From Psilocybe azurescens (taxonomy: Eukaryota > Basidiomycota > Agaricomycetes > Agaricales > Agrocybaceae): a stretch of DNA of 64,000 nucleotides. A program made the translations under genes and the position numbers. Below are positions 51,736-63,054 of this stretch, in pieces (the first letter of the stretch is position 1; every line of letters begins with the position of its first letter). The DNA is taken from NCBI GenBank assembly GCA_023853785.1, contig JAJIRX010000622.1:496001-560000 (forward strand), written 5' to 3'. The notes beneath the pieces were generated by a model. The model did no database searches and was not told where the DNA came from. It worked only from the letters and a program-made list of their open reading frames with translations.

Positions 51736-52212
51736 ACGAAAAAGAGAGGGGGGAGAGCGGTTAATGGCGGCATGGAATTCGCGACTTACCTGGGGTCGCG
51801 ACCTCGTTCCTCGTTCGCATCGCATCGCCTTGTTCCCCCTCGTTCCGCATTCGCTTCGCCCTCGTTCCTCGTTCTCCACCCGCCTCGTTCCGTCTCGTTC
51901 CGTACTCACCTCCCTTCGTTCGGCGGGTGTCCGTCTGTTCTTCGTCGGTCTTGGTTCGTTGCGATGCGATGCGTGTCGGGTCGGGTTGGCATGGGCCTGG
52001 CTCCGACCGACAACGGCGAGGTGGGGGGCAACGCACGACGGCCGGCAGCGGGGTGGTGGTGGTCGGGAGGAAGAGGTGGGGTGGTGGAAATAATAAACGG
52101 ACCGACGTGGCATCAATAAGTCACATATGTGACGTTATTTGTCACTTGCCGAGAAATGCCGAGTAAATAGCCGTATTGGTATGTAGCCCATCAAAATTTG
52201 ATGAATGACAAA

Positions 52213-52296
52213 GGCTCTATAGCTTAGTTGGTTTAACGTCAGTGTGCGGTATTCTCGGATGCCCGAGTTCAATTCCTATTGGTGCTTTTTTTTTTT
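52213..52296 (+). tRNA. Decayed tRNA-like sequence, possibly a SINE head
   Basis: The sequence ggctctatagcttagttgg carries an A-box-like segment. The stretch gagttcaattcctattggtgc resembles a B box (GGTTCRANTCC with changes). It ends in an 11-T Pol III terminator and an (ataaaatataa)n tail to about 52335. Stems do not pair well, so a working tRNA is unlikely. The tRNA-like head plus simple tail suits a short SINE carried inside the transposon. Typed as tRNA only for lack of a better class. Confidence 0.4.
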
Positions 52297-52681
52297 ACAT
52301 TATAATAAAATATAAATAAAATATAAATAAAATCTGGGGATCATCCTCCACCTGGAGTCCATTAGAAATTGACCCTGAAATAGTGTATTAATGCTGATAT
52401 ACATGCTTCTTGAGTCAAATCCATATGGAATCCATATGGAGGATGTGAGACTCAGATGAAGTTCCACATGGAGTCCACATGGAATTCCACATCCTCCACA
52501 TTGGCCCACATGGAGGATGAGCGGATTCCAGCTGGACTCCAGGTGGAGCCTCCACCTCTAAATGGCTGGTACACCTGCCAAAAAAAAAGTCACCAAACTC
52601 CATGTGGACTCCACCAACTCCGGCATGGAGTTGGTGGACTCCACCGGAATATATGGGTGAGGGTAAAGACCTCGTTCCGGC

Positions 52682-52841
52682 AGCATAGAGGTATCCAGCG
52701 ATCTAGTACGTTACTGACATGATCCTCACATTGCTCTGTTCCTAAGAGTGGCAAGAATCCCGAGACGTCTTGGATTCCTGAGATTGTAATAGTACCAATA
52801 GCAGTAGGTGTGGGTGCAGGTATTGTTGTATTTGTAGACAT
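52682..52841 (-). pseudogene. N-terminal exon of the interrupted membrane/caspase gene
   Basis: The start MSTNTTIPAPTPTAIG at 52841 (an upstream spliced start is possible) is followed by ISGIQDVSGFLPLLGTEQCE, the hallmark of this Agaricomycete membrane protein family. LDR and then GYLYAAG follow, one frame over (an extra base in gatcgctgg, near 52696). It stops at the transposon boundary 52681. The other half is at 50566 and below. Confidence 0.7.
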
Positions 52842-53594
52842 CGCGGTCTGTGTCAAATCTGATGATTCACTGCTTACAAGCAAAAGATCGACATACATAT
52901 TTCAACAATGACCCACCGAAATGGATGGCTGAGGCCTTGAATCTGAGAAAATTTGGAATATATGCATTGGGCCAAAGTGCAAAAATTGAAGCCAGCGTAT
53001 AAAGACTTACATATCTGAGTGAAGCTCGTATTCGCAGGTTAGCTGTACTTCAGCTCAGTGAAGCTGGGGGGGCGAGACAAGGTGGTGGACGAACAGGTAA
53101 CCAACTGTACCCTGAAAACGTCACCATCATGCAGTGTTAATACGGCTCGTGCTTGATTATCATACATCTTCGACTAAATACTGATGAGAGTTTGTTCGGT
53201 CAAATCTACCCATGTTGACATGGAAACAAAGACTCCAAATTCTACGAATCCCAAGTCTCCCACCCGAGCTAAAATTGACAGGCCTCGATGCAACTTCGAG
53301 GGGAGTTCTTGTTAATTAATAGAGCCGGCAAACACTGTGGCCACAGCACCCATCGGGCATCATAAAAGCCGTATGCTTTGAAGACGACAAAAATCGCTAT
53401 CCACATTTTACAACTATTGTGATGTGGTAAGTTGGATACGGAGCATGTACCGTGAAGAACTAAAGGCAGGATATCAAATGGAACAGTAAGGCTGTATGTC
53501 ACGACAGGGGGATGACAATATATTTATTGACAAAATGATAAGGTGCACAGTGCGTTATTCTCATACTCACAACCTCAAACACATTGTATTGCAT
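52842..53594. other. Intergenic region, no gene recognised
   Basis: The 5' flank of the interrupted gene and the 3' flank of the repeat-unit gene at 53595. Short frames only. Confidence 0.3.
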
Positions 53595-54360
53595 TTACTG
53601 TTGCAAGAAGGCAGGCTTAGTGGCGCTGCTGGTGTGGAATACAGAGGTCCCCCACTGGGCAACCCAACGGCCGTCACCGAATTTCTATTTGCAGGATAAG
53701 GCCGTCAGTAAAGTGCCTACACTTCACTTTTGAAAACCCAATCTCACCAAGTTAGCCGTGCACTTGTAGGTTTCACCATCGCAGGTGAGCCTGGTGACAG
53801 GAACGGGAGCCAGCGAGGTTTCCTGTTATAGTAATATAACAGCCAAAATCAGAATGCAATTCCTCCACTATGGACAAGAGCTTGGTCTTACCTCGGAAAC
53901 GAATCCTTGGTGGAATACATTGGTACTCCATTGAGCGACCCATTTTCCATCGCCATAGTCCTGGTTCATAAAGAAAAAATAATCAGTTTACGACCATTGT
54001 GATGCCAGCGCAATGAAAAGGGCAGACCAAGTTGGCAGTGCACTTATAGGTGTCTCCATCGCAAACAAGCTTGTTAACCGGAACAGGGGCCATTGCCATG
54101 TCAACCTATTGGGTCTTAATAAGTGTCGAACAACACCAGATAGGCTAACACATACTATGGCTTCCTTGTGGTCGGGGGGCACCGAAGAGGCCAGTGTGGA
54201 ACACAGCTGTGTTCCATTGAGCGACCCATCTGCCGTCGCCGAAGTCCTGTAAAACATCATGTTCAGATGAGAACAAGGAGATTTGCATGGTGTTCCTGCT
54301 CACCAGGCTGGCCGTGCACTTGTAGGAGTCACCGTCGCACACAAGCTTGGTGACAGGACA
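53595..54360 (-). CDS. Gene built of repeated two-exon units, 5' end missing
   Basis: Three tandem units, each of two exons. The first exon encodes VPVxKLxCDGxxYKCTAxLV and the second encodes (F/Y)GDGxWVAQWxTxVFH. Unit 1 is at 54345-54150, unit 2 at 54105-53890, unit 3 at 53828-53595, ending TKPAFLQQ and a stop at 53595. Introns fall at matching, mostly phase-0 positions; one has the weak donor gtctgc (about 54028). Two Cys and three aromatic residues per unit suggest a small disulfide-containing module, possibly secreted. I do not recognise the family. Unit 1 lacks its leading residues and has an upstream in-frame stop, so the signal or start exon is lost or lies beyond the Plavaka element. 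Confidence 0.55.
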
Positions 54361-54836
54361 TCAGGAAAGCAGGACAAATCCTATTTAGCAATACGACGTT
54401 TACAAACCTGTCACATCATTATAACACGCAGATATCAGCTCATAACCATATATCTATGACATATAATATTATTTTTGTAATATAAAGTAAATATAATATG
54501 ATAAGTACATTATAACTAGATTGCAAGGTCATGTAAGATGTTAAACGGTTTATAGATTGGGTACAATATTGTTTCTGTAACGTAAAGCAAATATAATATG
54601 GCAAAGACAATATAATTAGATTGTAAAGTGGCTGCCAGGTTCACCAAAAAATCATAATATGCATGTCAGATGTTAGACAATTTATAACTCATCATCGTCC
54701 TTCAGCAGGGTTGTACGCAGGATATGAGATGGGCACAATATGGCATACAAATTATATTTAATTATCATAGTGAAATATCCTTGACATAGGCGTAAAATTT
54801 CCAAGTGAGCCGGGTGTGTAGGTCAACATAAATAGG
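54361..54836. repeat. AT-rich direct repeats next to the transposase
   Basis: Two diverged copies of a roughly 100-bp sequence (aatatta/gttttttgtaa..taaagtaaatataatatg) lie at about 54466-54565 and 54567-54680. They sit on the 3' side of the transposase gene and may be subterminal repeats of that element. I could not identify the terminal CACT motif or a 3-bp target duplication. Confidence 0.45.
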
Positions 54837-57800
54837 CTACAGTGAGGCGTAGCCATAATCCTCTTCTCCTTCCTCTTCCTCATCACCACTGCAACCAAAA
54901 TCATGGACCTCATCCCCATCGCTTTGGTCCCCACCTTCATCATCATCATCATTATCTTCATCGTTGTCGTCTTCGTCATCTTCTTCGTCATCATCGTCGT
55001 TGTCGTCTTCATTTCCTTCCAGTTCCAGATCCTCATTCATGGCGCTACAGGGGTCGTCTTCGTCATCCTCTTCTTCCACTTCCATTTCCTCAGAGCTTGG
55101 GTCAATGGAATCAAATCCGGGTACTTCCTGCTGAGGGGTATTCTTCAAATGACCGATGCCACCACCAAAGTAACGCATAATCATATCTCGATCAACAAAA
55201 CTGAGAGTATTCAGCTGTTAGTAATACATCAAAGCAGGGACCACCTGACGTCCACTCACATGTTTACGTAGAAGTTTAACCAGTCTTCTTTATTGTCAGA
55301 ATCAAGGCATCGAGCAATGCTACAGGGCCAAGGAAGGAGATCAGGACTCCGACCAGCTTCAAAGGCCGGAATCAAGTGACAACCGCGCACTACAATAGCA
55401 GGATCAACAAAACTGAAAGCAAATTCATCTGTGGATTCTACAAAGCCAATTTTGGGTAGGCGTGCTCGACAAAATCCTGAACGATAGCCGGGTTCCTCGC
55501 CAAACCAACGGACCCAAAGAAAATCCATGCGTTTGACGGTTTTGGCATCAGGAATCACTGGATTCTCAGCCCAAACGTTGGCATGGTAGACTCCAATGAC
55601 TCTCGCATACCAGTAGGGTTCAGCACCTTCCTCGTTAATAGGAGAGCGCAGCATAATATCTGGGTGTGAATGAGGGCGGACAGTGTCCCACTGCCGCTGT
55701 AAGTCGTAGCTAGTGTAATAGATGCGGCATGTCTGAACAGAATAAATCTTGTTTCCGACAAAGCGTATGGAGTTGCGATCTAAATCCGTGAATTCTTCGT
55801 GCATGTCGGCATCAAATTCACGGCCGGTTAGTCGTCCTAATAAATGATCTTGAAGCTTCGGTAAAAATTTCTTCAAAGTCTCAGTAAGTCCATGAGTTAT
55901 AAATCACAAAAGCGTTAATCGAGAAAACGTACATGATAAGCAGGGTCGCTCCTGTTATTGCGCAGGGTGCCACGGATATCCTGAGGGTGACTTTTAGACG
56001 GAGAGATATAGTATCTCAGCTCTGGGTCACCATCCGGTTGGTTGTTGACGTGACCTGTTGTTTTCTGCTTGGTATGGCCGTGAAGCCGCTTCATATCAAA
56101 GGCCAAACGAGCACGTTCAAGCCTTTTATAACGCTTAGCAATTTGGCGCTCGGCATTGCGCTTGTTTGTCGATCCATACATGCGCTTAACGACTTTATGA
56201 GCAAGTTCACCCTGTTGATTAAAAAGTAAGAATAAATAAAATACATAGAGAGAAATTACTGACGACTTGGGTTGAAAACCCATCCGTTCCACCAAAAGGC
56301 GGATAGCACGAACGTAGTCTCCGAGCGCATGCCATTTGTAAGTGAAGAGATTCAGGGTTTTGGATTTCTTGCTGGATGTATTACCTGCCACAGCTTTCTC
56401 CTTCCCCTTGCCAGACATCTGGCGCCTCTGTCGTGCCCCTGCTTCCTTTGGGAGTTCGACTGTCGCAAAAGCGGACTGTGTGGTGTCCCTAAACTTCCGT
56501 GTTAACTTCCCAAGCTCCGTTGTAACCTGTTCAAGATGCTGTAGAGTACTCTCGGTATGTAGTCGAAGTTTTGCAAACGCATGCCATTCTGCTGTTCGGT
56601 ATAAGAGCGTCATGAGGATTGAATTATATGGCTCTTGCAAAAGTCCTTCAAACACTGGAATACTGCACTAAAGAACAAGTTAGTACTCAACGTTTTCTTC
56701 TTTCATGCCAGAATTGCTGGTCTTACCTGTAATAGGTCCTCAAAATCGCGCTGCGAAGTTTCTTCATCTCTGAGGCATTTGTTGCAAATCGTCTGATTGT
56801 ACTTGACCCAAACGTTGGTACACCCCGAAACCTTGTCGATGCGGAAAAGTTTATTAGTTTTCAATAGATAAAAATGCTGGAGTGGGCGTACCGTTGATCC
56901 AGCTTAGCAACCAAACTGCCGTCAGGGGCAACAGCATACAGAATTCGAATTAAGTGGGTAAAGAGCGCTTTCCAGACACCCAACTCAAACTCGTGCAAAA
57001 GATCAACAACAAGCATCCGCGGGATGTCAAAATCGCAGCCAATTTTATCAATAAAGGCATTCTAAGACCGAAACATGAAGCTCGAATAAATGAATATCAG
57101 GGAACTTGACTCACCAGTGTTGGGACAGAAGAAGTCGCCTTGAGGAGCCGATTGACAGCGGTACCGGCGATGGCCACTGCAGACTTGTAGATGGCATTCC
57201 GAGCAATTTGAACGCTGTCTAAAAGGTATTTACGAGCCATTGTAAGTCGAGATTTAATGTCATTCTTTGTGCCCATCTGGTCAAATTTTGATTTCGGAAC
57301 GAGACACCGAGGGCACGGGCAAAGGCCTTTGTCTCGTATGGTGGCAAGCAAAACTCTGTCAAAAGGATTGATTAACTCAACAGTTCGTTGAAAGAAAGGA
57401 ATCCACTTACTTCTCAGGATAATCTGCAGAATATGTAAAGAATCGGGGTATACCCGGCGCGAAATACCGTCAGCGCATTTGACTACCATTCCATATTTAT
57501 ATGCATGAACGAAATCTGCGTCTAGTAAAAATTTCCAGACACCATGCATAAGCTCTCGTCGGCAATGCGTTGTGAGGTCTTTTTTGCGTGCCCCATTTAC
57601 TGCAGAAAGAGGCGGCAAAGTCCTGGAATGAATCAGGAAGAGAAGGAATATATGCGATGTGCTGGCAAGCACCCGAGTTTGGCTGTCCACGAATGTATTT
57701 CAAACATTCCCAAAAAGTAGATAGATTGGCCAGAGCTTTGCGGTACCAAAGTTTGCAAGGTGAGTGCTGTCAGACCAGAACATGAGGGCAGCTACGACCT

Positions 57801-59120
57801 TCTCTAGCTTGCAATCCGGCTCATCAGGAGGAAGAGGAGCACGCTGCACGTTGTCATTTTCTTCAATGAAAACATCCGAGTTGTAGACCTCAGAGAATAC
57901 CCGTTCTTCTTCACCACTTGGAGACCTATGCAATAATTTGAAAGGCGAGAAATGGAAGTGGGAAGCAAGGGGCGACGAGAATGCAGCTTGGATAACAGCG
58001 GTCAATTTCCGATAGAGCAATCCTGGAACAGAAAATGTGCCTGGCGGTTTGCTTTTGGTGCCCGAAGGAACTTCAATGTTGATGTTGGCCATTTGAAAAG
58101 AGTCGGAAAGGGGGAATTCTTCTCTGCGGCATCGCTCCTTTGATTCTCTCTCGCCGTTGAAACCTTTCAAATCTTCAAGCTTGAAATTGGGGTCAAGAAG
58201 AACATCGTTTACGAGACGGTTGACCTCGGAATCTGACTTGGTGTATGTGCCAGAGTCCTTCCAGTTCATAAGCATTTCAACTGATTCATTTCGATGGACA
58301 GGGGTTGGGGACGGTGGCGGCATGGACATAGGGTCAAGTTCTCCAACTTGGTGAAGCTCTTCTTCGGGAATAAAAGAGTCGGGATCAAAAGAAGGCCGGT
58401 AAAGGTATTCTCGCAGCAAGCCAAAAGAATTGGTGGCAGTCCGCAGTCGATTGCGCACAATCAAATGCAGGCGCGGCAACACTGCAGTTGACTGCTCATC
58501 TTGAAGCGGCGGCAAAGGCTCAGGATTTATGTCCTCATATCGAGCAGGGAGCCGATAATTCCGCTTCGGTCTACCTGCCTGCGTAAATTGGGGAGGAGGG
58601 TGTGAAAAGACGAAGGTGGTGGGGGTGTCGAGGTTGCAAGAGGAGGCGGAGGCGAAGGTGGCGAGGGTTCGATAGCACTGAGATCTTGATCCATTGCCTG
58701 ATCCTCCAAGTTATGGGGTACGACATTTCCTAAATGACTCGTACTTGATCCAGCAGTGGACACTTCCTAGATAAACCGTTATATTTATCGACTATAACAA
58801 AAAAAAAGAAAAAAAAAGAAAAAGCTTACTCCTGAAGTCGCAGAGCCCAAGCGCGCCTTGCGGTCTTTGAGTTTCGCTTGTTTAACCTTTGTTGAAGCGG
58901 CGGTTGTTTTTCGGCGTTGATTTGCCCCATCTTGATGTTTCAGAAAAGCTTTACATTTTGTCTGGTGTTGTGTGAGACCCCTAGCAGATATAGCACTGAA
59001 TTGTTCTGGACAATGCTTGCACGGGAACATAAACGACACAGAGAAGGCGAATAGAAATAGCGATAGTGAGAAAGCGATAGCTATTCGCAGCTTTGCGCGA
59101 CTGGGAGGATGTCTTGGCAT
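54837..59120 (-). mobile_element. Plavaka-type DNA transposase
   Basis: Transposase of the Plavaka group (CACTA-like superfamily) common in mushroom-forming fungi. The start at 59120 leads to a C2H2 finger (FPCKHCPEQFSAISARGLTQHQTKC). A long exon ends MFWSDSTHLANFGTAKLWPIYLLFGN (first catalytic Asp region), followed by HIAYIPSLPDSFQDF, VKCADGISRRVYPDS, GLCPCPRCLVPKSKFDQMG, then MLVVDLLHEFELGVWKALFTHLI near 57015-56960 (Asp/Glu of the core), a coiled region, SFVDPAIVVRGCHLIPAF, and an Asp/Glu-rich tail ending at 54837. A T6 run at 57580-57585 shifts the frame in the middle of the catalytic part, so this copy is probably inactive unless that base is an error. Short introns separate the exons. 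Confidence 0.85.
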
Positions 59121-59339
59121 ATGAGAGAAGAGGGATACGATTCAAAGTATTGACAGCACAACGCGAATATATAGAGCGGGTTGGCCCAACCCGCGCACAG
59201 CGTCATTAATTTTTGATGATATTTCTTTTAGCCCTTGATTGGCTACTATGGCAAAGTGTTTAGACAAGTGGGGCCGTCGTTGCACCAGTAACGTCGAAGC
59301 CGACTAGTAGAGTGGAGCATTACTCGCTAACCGTCTCAT

Positions 59340-61863
59340 GAGTTGTCGTAATGAGCCCTTCCTCCTGATGCGACCGAATTCGCAACATGTCGTATATAGC
59401 AAAAAGCCATGACAAAAAAATGAGAATTATGATGATGCGTCATTCTCATTCTTCTCCAACGGTGGCGACTGCGACTGCTGCGAATGTTTACGACACTGGC
59501 GGCGACCCCGACGAAGCGGTGCATTAGCACATCCACCATCTTGCCCCTCCCACCTGGAACTACCGCTGAAGAAGGAGGCGACATCGACTGTGCTCCCGAC
59601 TCTCAGCGCATCTTGTCATCTCCAGTATGTGTAGGCTGACGGCGCTCGATGCGGGGGGAAAAGAGTTATGACGGGCGGTGGTGCGATTGACGATGTTTAC
59701 TGTTGCTGCTGGACCTGTGAGGCGTGCCCAGTGCCGATTGGACGCTGAGTGGGGCGGCAGCACAGCGGGCGACGATGGGCTGGGCGGGAAGGGCTCGCGC
59801 GTCTCTGGCGAGTGCAACGCAAGCTGGGTGCGAAATGGTATGGGTGAAGGCCTTGTCGACGGTATAGGCGTTCGCCTACCAGAAGGCGAGAGATCCTACG
59901 CTTCATATCGATCCAGCGAGCACTTGGAGTTGTTGTTGTCTTCTAGGTCGGGGGCTGAGGGCGCGCTTGAGGGGCTACCTCTGGCTGGGAGGCGAAACAT
60001 GGTTTGAGGACACCGAGTTCGCGATGAGAAGGAGGAAGGCAAGTGAATGGGTCGCTTAATCGGCTATGTGATGAGATTGTAGGCGAGTGCGATGGACCGT
60101 CCACTCCAGAACTTGAACTCGTCGCAAGTCCAATAAGCAACAGCGATACATTCGTCATAGTTTTTGTCAAGAACACTTGAAGGCGGCCGCAGCGTAGCAC
60201 TTGTTGGCGACGGCTGAATGGACCTCGACTATCCAGAGTGGGAGCTGTTCTCCGGATATCCAGGGCCCTTGGGATACGCCTTGAAGTTGCCAGACATATT
60301 CGCAGTTGATCGTTCGGCAGAGAACATCTTCTGCCTATCCGGGCCCTCATCTTCCTTTCGCTTGTTGCCATTGACACACCTTCGTCTATCCTTCTTGGGA
60401 GCAGGCTCCTGCATCGACTGAGGAGACGACTGAGCAGAAAAACTGGGGTGGAGGAGGCGGCGGAGGCTGAGGAGTGTGTTGTTGAGGGGTCTGCGGTGGT
60501 TGCGACTGGTGAGCATGACCTTCTTCCCTGCTATCTTTGGTCCGTCGCCCGACGATCCTTAGCCTCTGCAAGCATGGGGCGTCGCATGCGGGCTCTCCGA
60601 CGTCCTTGAACTGCCTACAACGATATGCGAAGGAACATTATTTCGTGCACGCATACCTTCTGGCGATACCGGATAGCTCCTGTTCTCATTTCTGTCCATG
60701 TCGTATCGCTATTGCCCCGAGCATCATGACGGGGTCATATCGACGACTGGGTGGTTCGTGATGCGAAGGAGGTTGCTGCTGTGGCTGCTGAGGCGGCGAA
60801 GAGGGTCGGAAACCAGGATGAGCAGAAGGAGGCTTGTTATCCCAATACCGTGGTGCATGACTTCCGGCGAGGGAGAAGGCTCCGACGGACTATGCGCACG
60901 AGGGGAGCGAGGCTGGTAGAACGATGTCGGAGGAGCCCCATGCTGCATGTACTCGCCGCTGTGCCTCGGACGGCGATCGTGTTCCCATTCACGGTGATCG
61001 GTAGGTGGTCGACGATCCCAGCCAGGTTCAGGCTCAGGGTGACTTGGCTCCCGACGATGGTAAACATGAGGAGATCGTTGAGGAGGTACAGCACTTGGTT
61101 GAGCAGGTCCGATAGGCTGTCGCACATGAGGAGGATAGCTCTGGAAGTTGGGAGGGGAGAGAGAGGACGACCGCTTTGCGGGTCGGGGAGATGGAACCAG
61201 AACGAGGCCTTGTGCCGCCAGCGGTTATTGTAATACGGATCGGGATGCTATAGATGTCCGCCATTTCTGGGATCATCAGAGTGTTGAGGTGGAAGAGGAT
61301 GCTGCAGGCGAAGGCTCTAGTGGCCGGGAGAATACGGTGCACTTCCTCCAGCACGTTCTCATTTTCGGGCGTGCATGGGCACCTGCAGCCATACACACGT
61401 CGCAGAATCGGCGAAAACAGCGGTAAAAGCAGTCTGACGATCTAAACATACCAGTAAGACATTCCTCCATCAGCGTCAAGAAAAAAGAAAAAGTCGACGT
61501 ACAGTATCAAATAATAGGCGATCAGACATATATGGACCGCCCTCTCATCCAAGGCCCGCCGCCCCTCTCATCCAAGGCCCGCCGCCCTCTCATCCAAGGC
61601 CCGCCGCCCTCTCATCCAAGGCCCGCCGCCCTCAACCAAGCCCCCGCCTCTCTCCAACCAAGCCCCCGCCCTTTCAACCAAGCCGGAAGGCTTCCCTCAC
61701 CGACGTGGACGTTCGAAACAGGAGTCAAACTAGAGTCGCCATCAACAATAGGTTAGGACAGTGGTAATTGAGTATACATACGTTTGTACCGGTATCTCTG
61801 AGGGTCGAAGCGCTGGCGCGAGTCATGGCATTTGGGCTGGAATAGAACGTCACAGCGATTCAT
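59340..61863 (-). CDS. Uncertain Pro/Gln-rich gene
   Basis: Likely coding pieces on the reverse strand: MNRCDVLFQPKCHDSRQRF (61863, donor gtatgt), a Pro/Arg/His-rich part (QPIGPAQPSAVPPQRSPHVY to RSPRAHSPSEPSPSP, 61125-60870), PPSAHPGFRPSSPPQQPQQQ one frame over (60840-60780), and a charged part (PAPKKDRRRCVNGNKRKEDE, 60430-60370). The composition suggests a disordered regulator, but no DNA-binding domain is visible. Frames break at about 60864 (CC, one base short). The exon order and the 3' end are guesses. Confidence 0.3.
61540..61685. repeat. 22-bp minisatellite
   Basis: Four near-identical units of ctctcatccaaggcccgccgcc are followed by two or three degenerate units built on accaagcccccgcc. 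It lies near the putative first intron of the Pro/Gln-rich gene. Confidence 0.9.
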
Positions 61864-62156
61864 GGTATCTTGACGGCGTTTCTGGCTGAGCAATTCGTTA
61901 GTAAACTCATTTTCTGTGTGTTAGAAACACCGTCTGTGCAACGCCAACCCATAGTATCAGTACTTCGCAAAGTAGCACGGATACCCAGCTGTACATCTCT
62001 ACAGTGTACGGCGATTTTTTGGGTTTTATTTCATGTTATATCACTCAATCTCAATTTATTTCATTCGAATGGGATTACGGCTTCCTATATACTAACTACT
62101 GACACAAATAAAATGACTTACGAGGCTTGGTGGATGATGAGGGAGAGCGCGATTAA

Positions 62157-62346
62157 CGATGGTGATGGTTCAGAAGAGAGTGGAAAGGCGTGAGAAAATG
62201 GAAACCAATGGACTAAGTCGCGCTGAATCGAGGATCCTCGGGTAAGTAATAGCCGATTACCCGAGGATCCTCGATTCGGCGCGACTTCGTCCTCCGATTA
62301 TTATTTTCGCACGCCTTTCCTCCCTCTTCTGAACGACCACCATCGT
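62157..62346. repeat. Long inverted repeat (hairpin), about 89-bp arms
   Basis: The arms 62157-62245 and 62257-62346 are separated by 11 nt. The inner 31 bp pair with a single mismatch (aagtcgcgctgaatcgagg ... and its complement). The outer arms (cagaagagagtggaaaggcg and its counterpart) pair at about 80%. The centre contains gaggatcctc palindromes. It could be a fold-back MITE or a template for a hairpin small RNA. No flanking target duplication was recognised. Confidence 0.85.
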
Positions 62347-63054
62347 CTGCCGCCCTCTTCGCTCGCCACTTCCATGCAATAGTAACTAAAGTAATTTTAT
62401 GAGTTGTTATAAGTAATAAGTCAGAAATAAGGAAATTTCGTCAATAAAAAAACGTAAGTAAAGAATAACAACTTGGAGTTAGTTTACTACTAGAGAAATA
62501 TAGAACTTTGGCTATGACGGGTCAGTTTCGCTCCTTACTAGGGCGCGCCATTGGGTCGAATAATCCTGAGCTTACATTAACTAGCCAGACCAACCTTGCA
62601 CAGGCCTGGGATCACAAGCGGACTACACGCGGCGCTGGCATATGTCTTATGGTGACGCTAGATAATAGAATGGTGCCGCGAGAGGTGGCTACGCCCATAC
62701 ACGCGGCGTTCAAAGGTATAACCTATATCTATCTAACACACTTTTCAAAGTGATGATTAGCCTTCTCTAGCCCGTGTCATACCAGTCTGAAGGACCACAA
62801 AACTATAGGCCAAGAATCTGTTCAGTGAACGGCCGATGATCGTCACAAGAAATTCTGGGCTTAATCTACTAATCACCGCCCGAATACAGATAACTATAGA
62901 CTAGACTACGATGCTACTCTTTTCTTATGCATTCTCAGTGTTCACAGGGTCTGGTTTAATAACAAATAGTGCCACTATATTAGTATTTCGCGAATTCATA
63001 TTGGACAGTACCATTCAGTAGAGACAGCGCTGAGCTGAGTGGAATGATATAATG
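62347..63054. other. Region with no gene recognised
   Basis: One forward frame of 81 residues at 62508-62753 shows no motif. Otherwise AT-rich and empty. Confidence 0.3.

Larger units (their letters stand above)
50567..52681. mobile_element. hAT-like non-autonomous element, 2.1 kb, inserted in a coding exon
   Basis: The 8-bp gttccggc is duplicated at 50567-50574 and 52674-52681. The element 50575-52673 has imperfect inverted ends (gtgtactttacctccaccca and its counterpart), extending some 50 bp at about 80-85%. Both subterminal regions (50590-50850 and 52330-52650) are packed with palindromic tggagtcca units, as expected for transposase-binding subterminal repeats. The 8-bp duplication fits hAT, although the ends are not the common CAGGG/CAGTG. 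There is no transposase frame. The interior holds a gtcgt-rich tract, a Pro/Arg-biased GC-rich stretch and a tRNA-like sequence. Removing it with one duplication copy rejoins the host exon between GYLYAAG and TPMSMFG. Confidence 0.88.

Noticed and set aside
51237..52119. Long forward and reverse open frames of 170-250 residues
   Set aside because: They consist of Val/Arg/Thr runs from a gtcgt repeat and GC-biased DNA inside the transposon. No domain, and overlapping on both strands.
54837..55184. Independent acidic (Asp/Glu-rich) protein
   Set aside because: It continues from the preceding transposase exon across a short intron. Acidic C-termini fit this transposase, and no separate start is needed.
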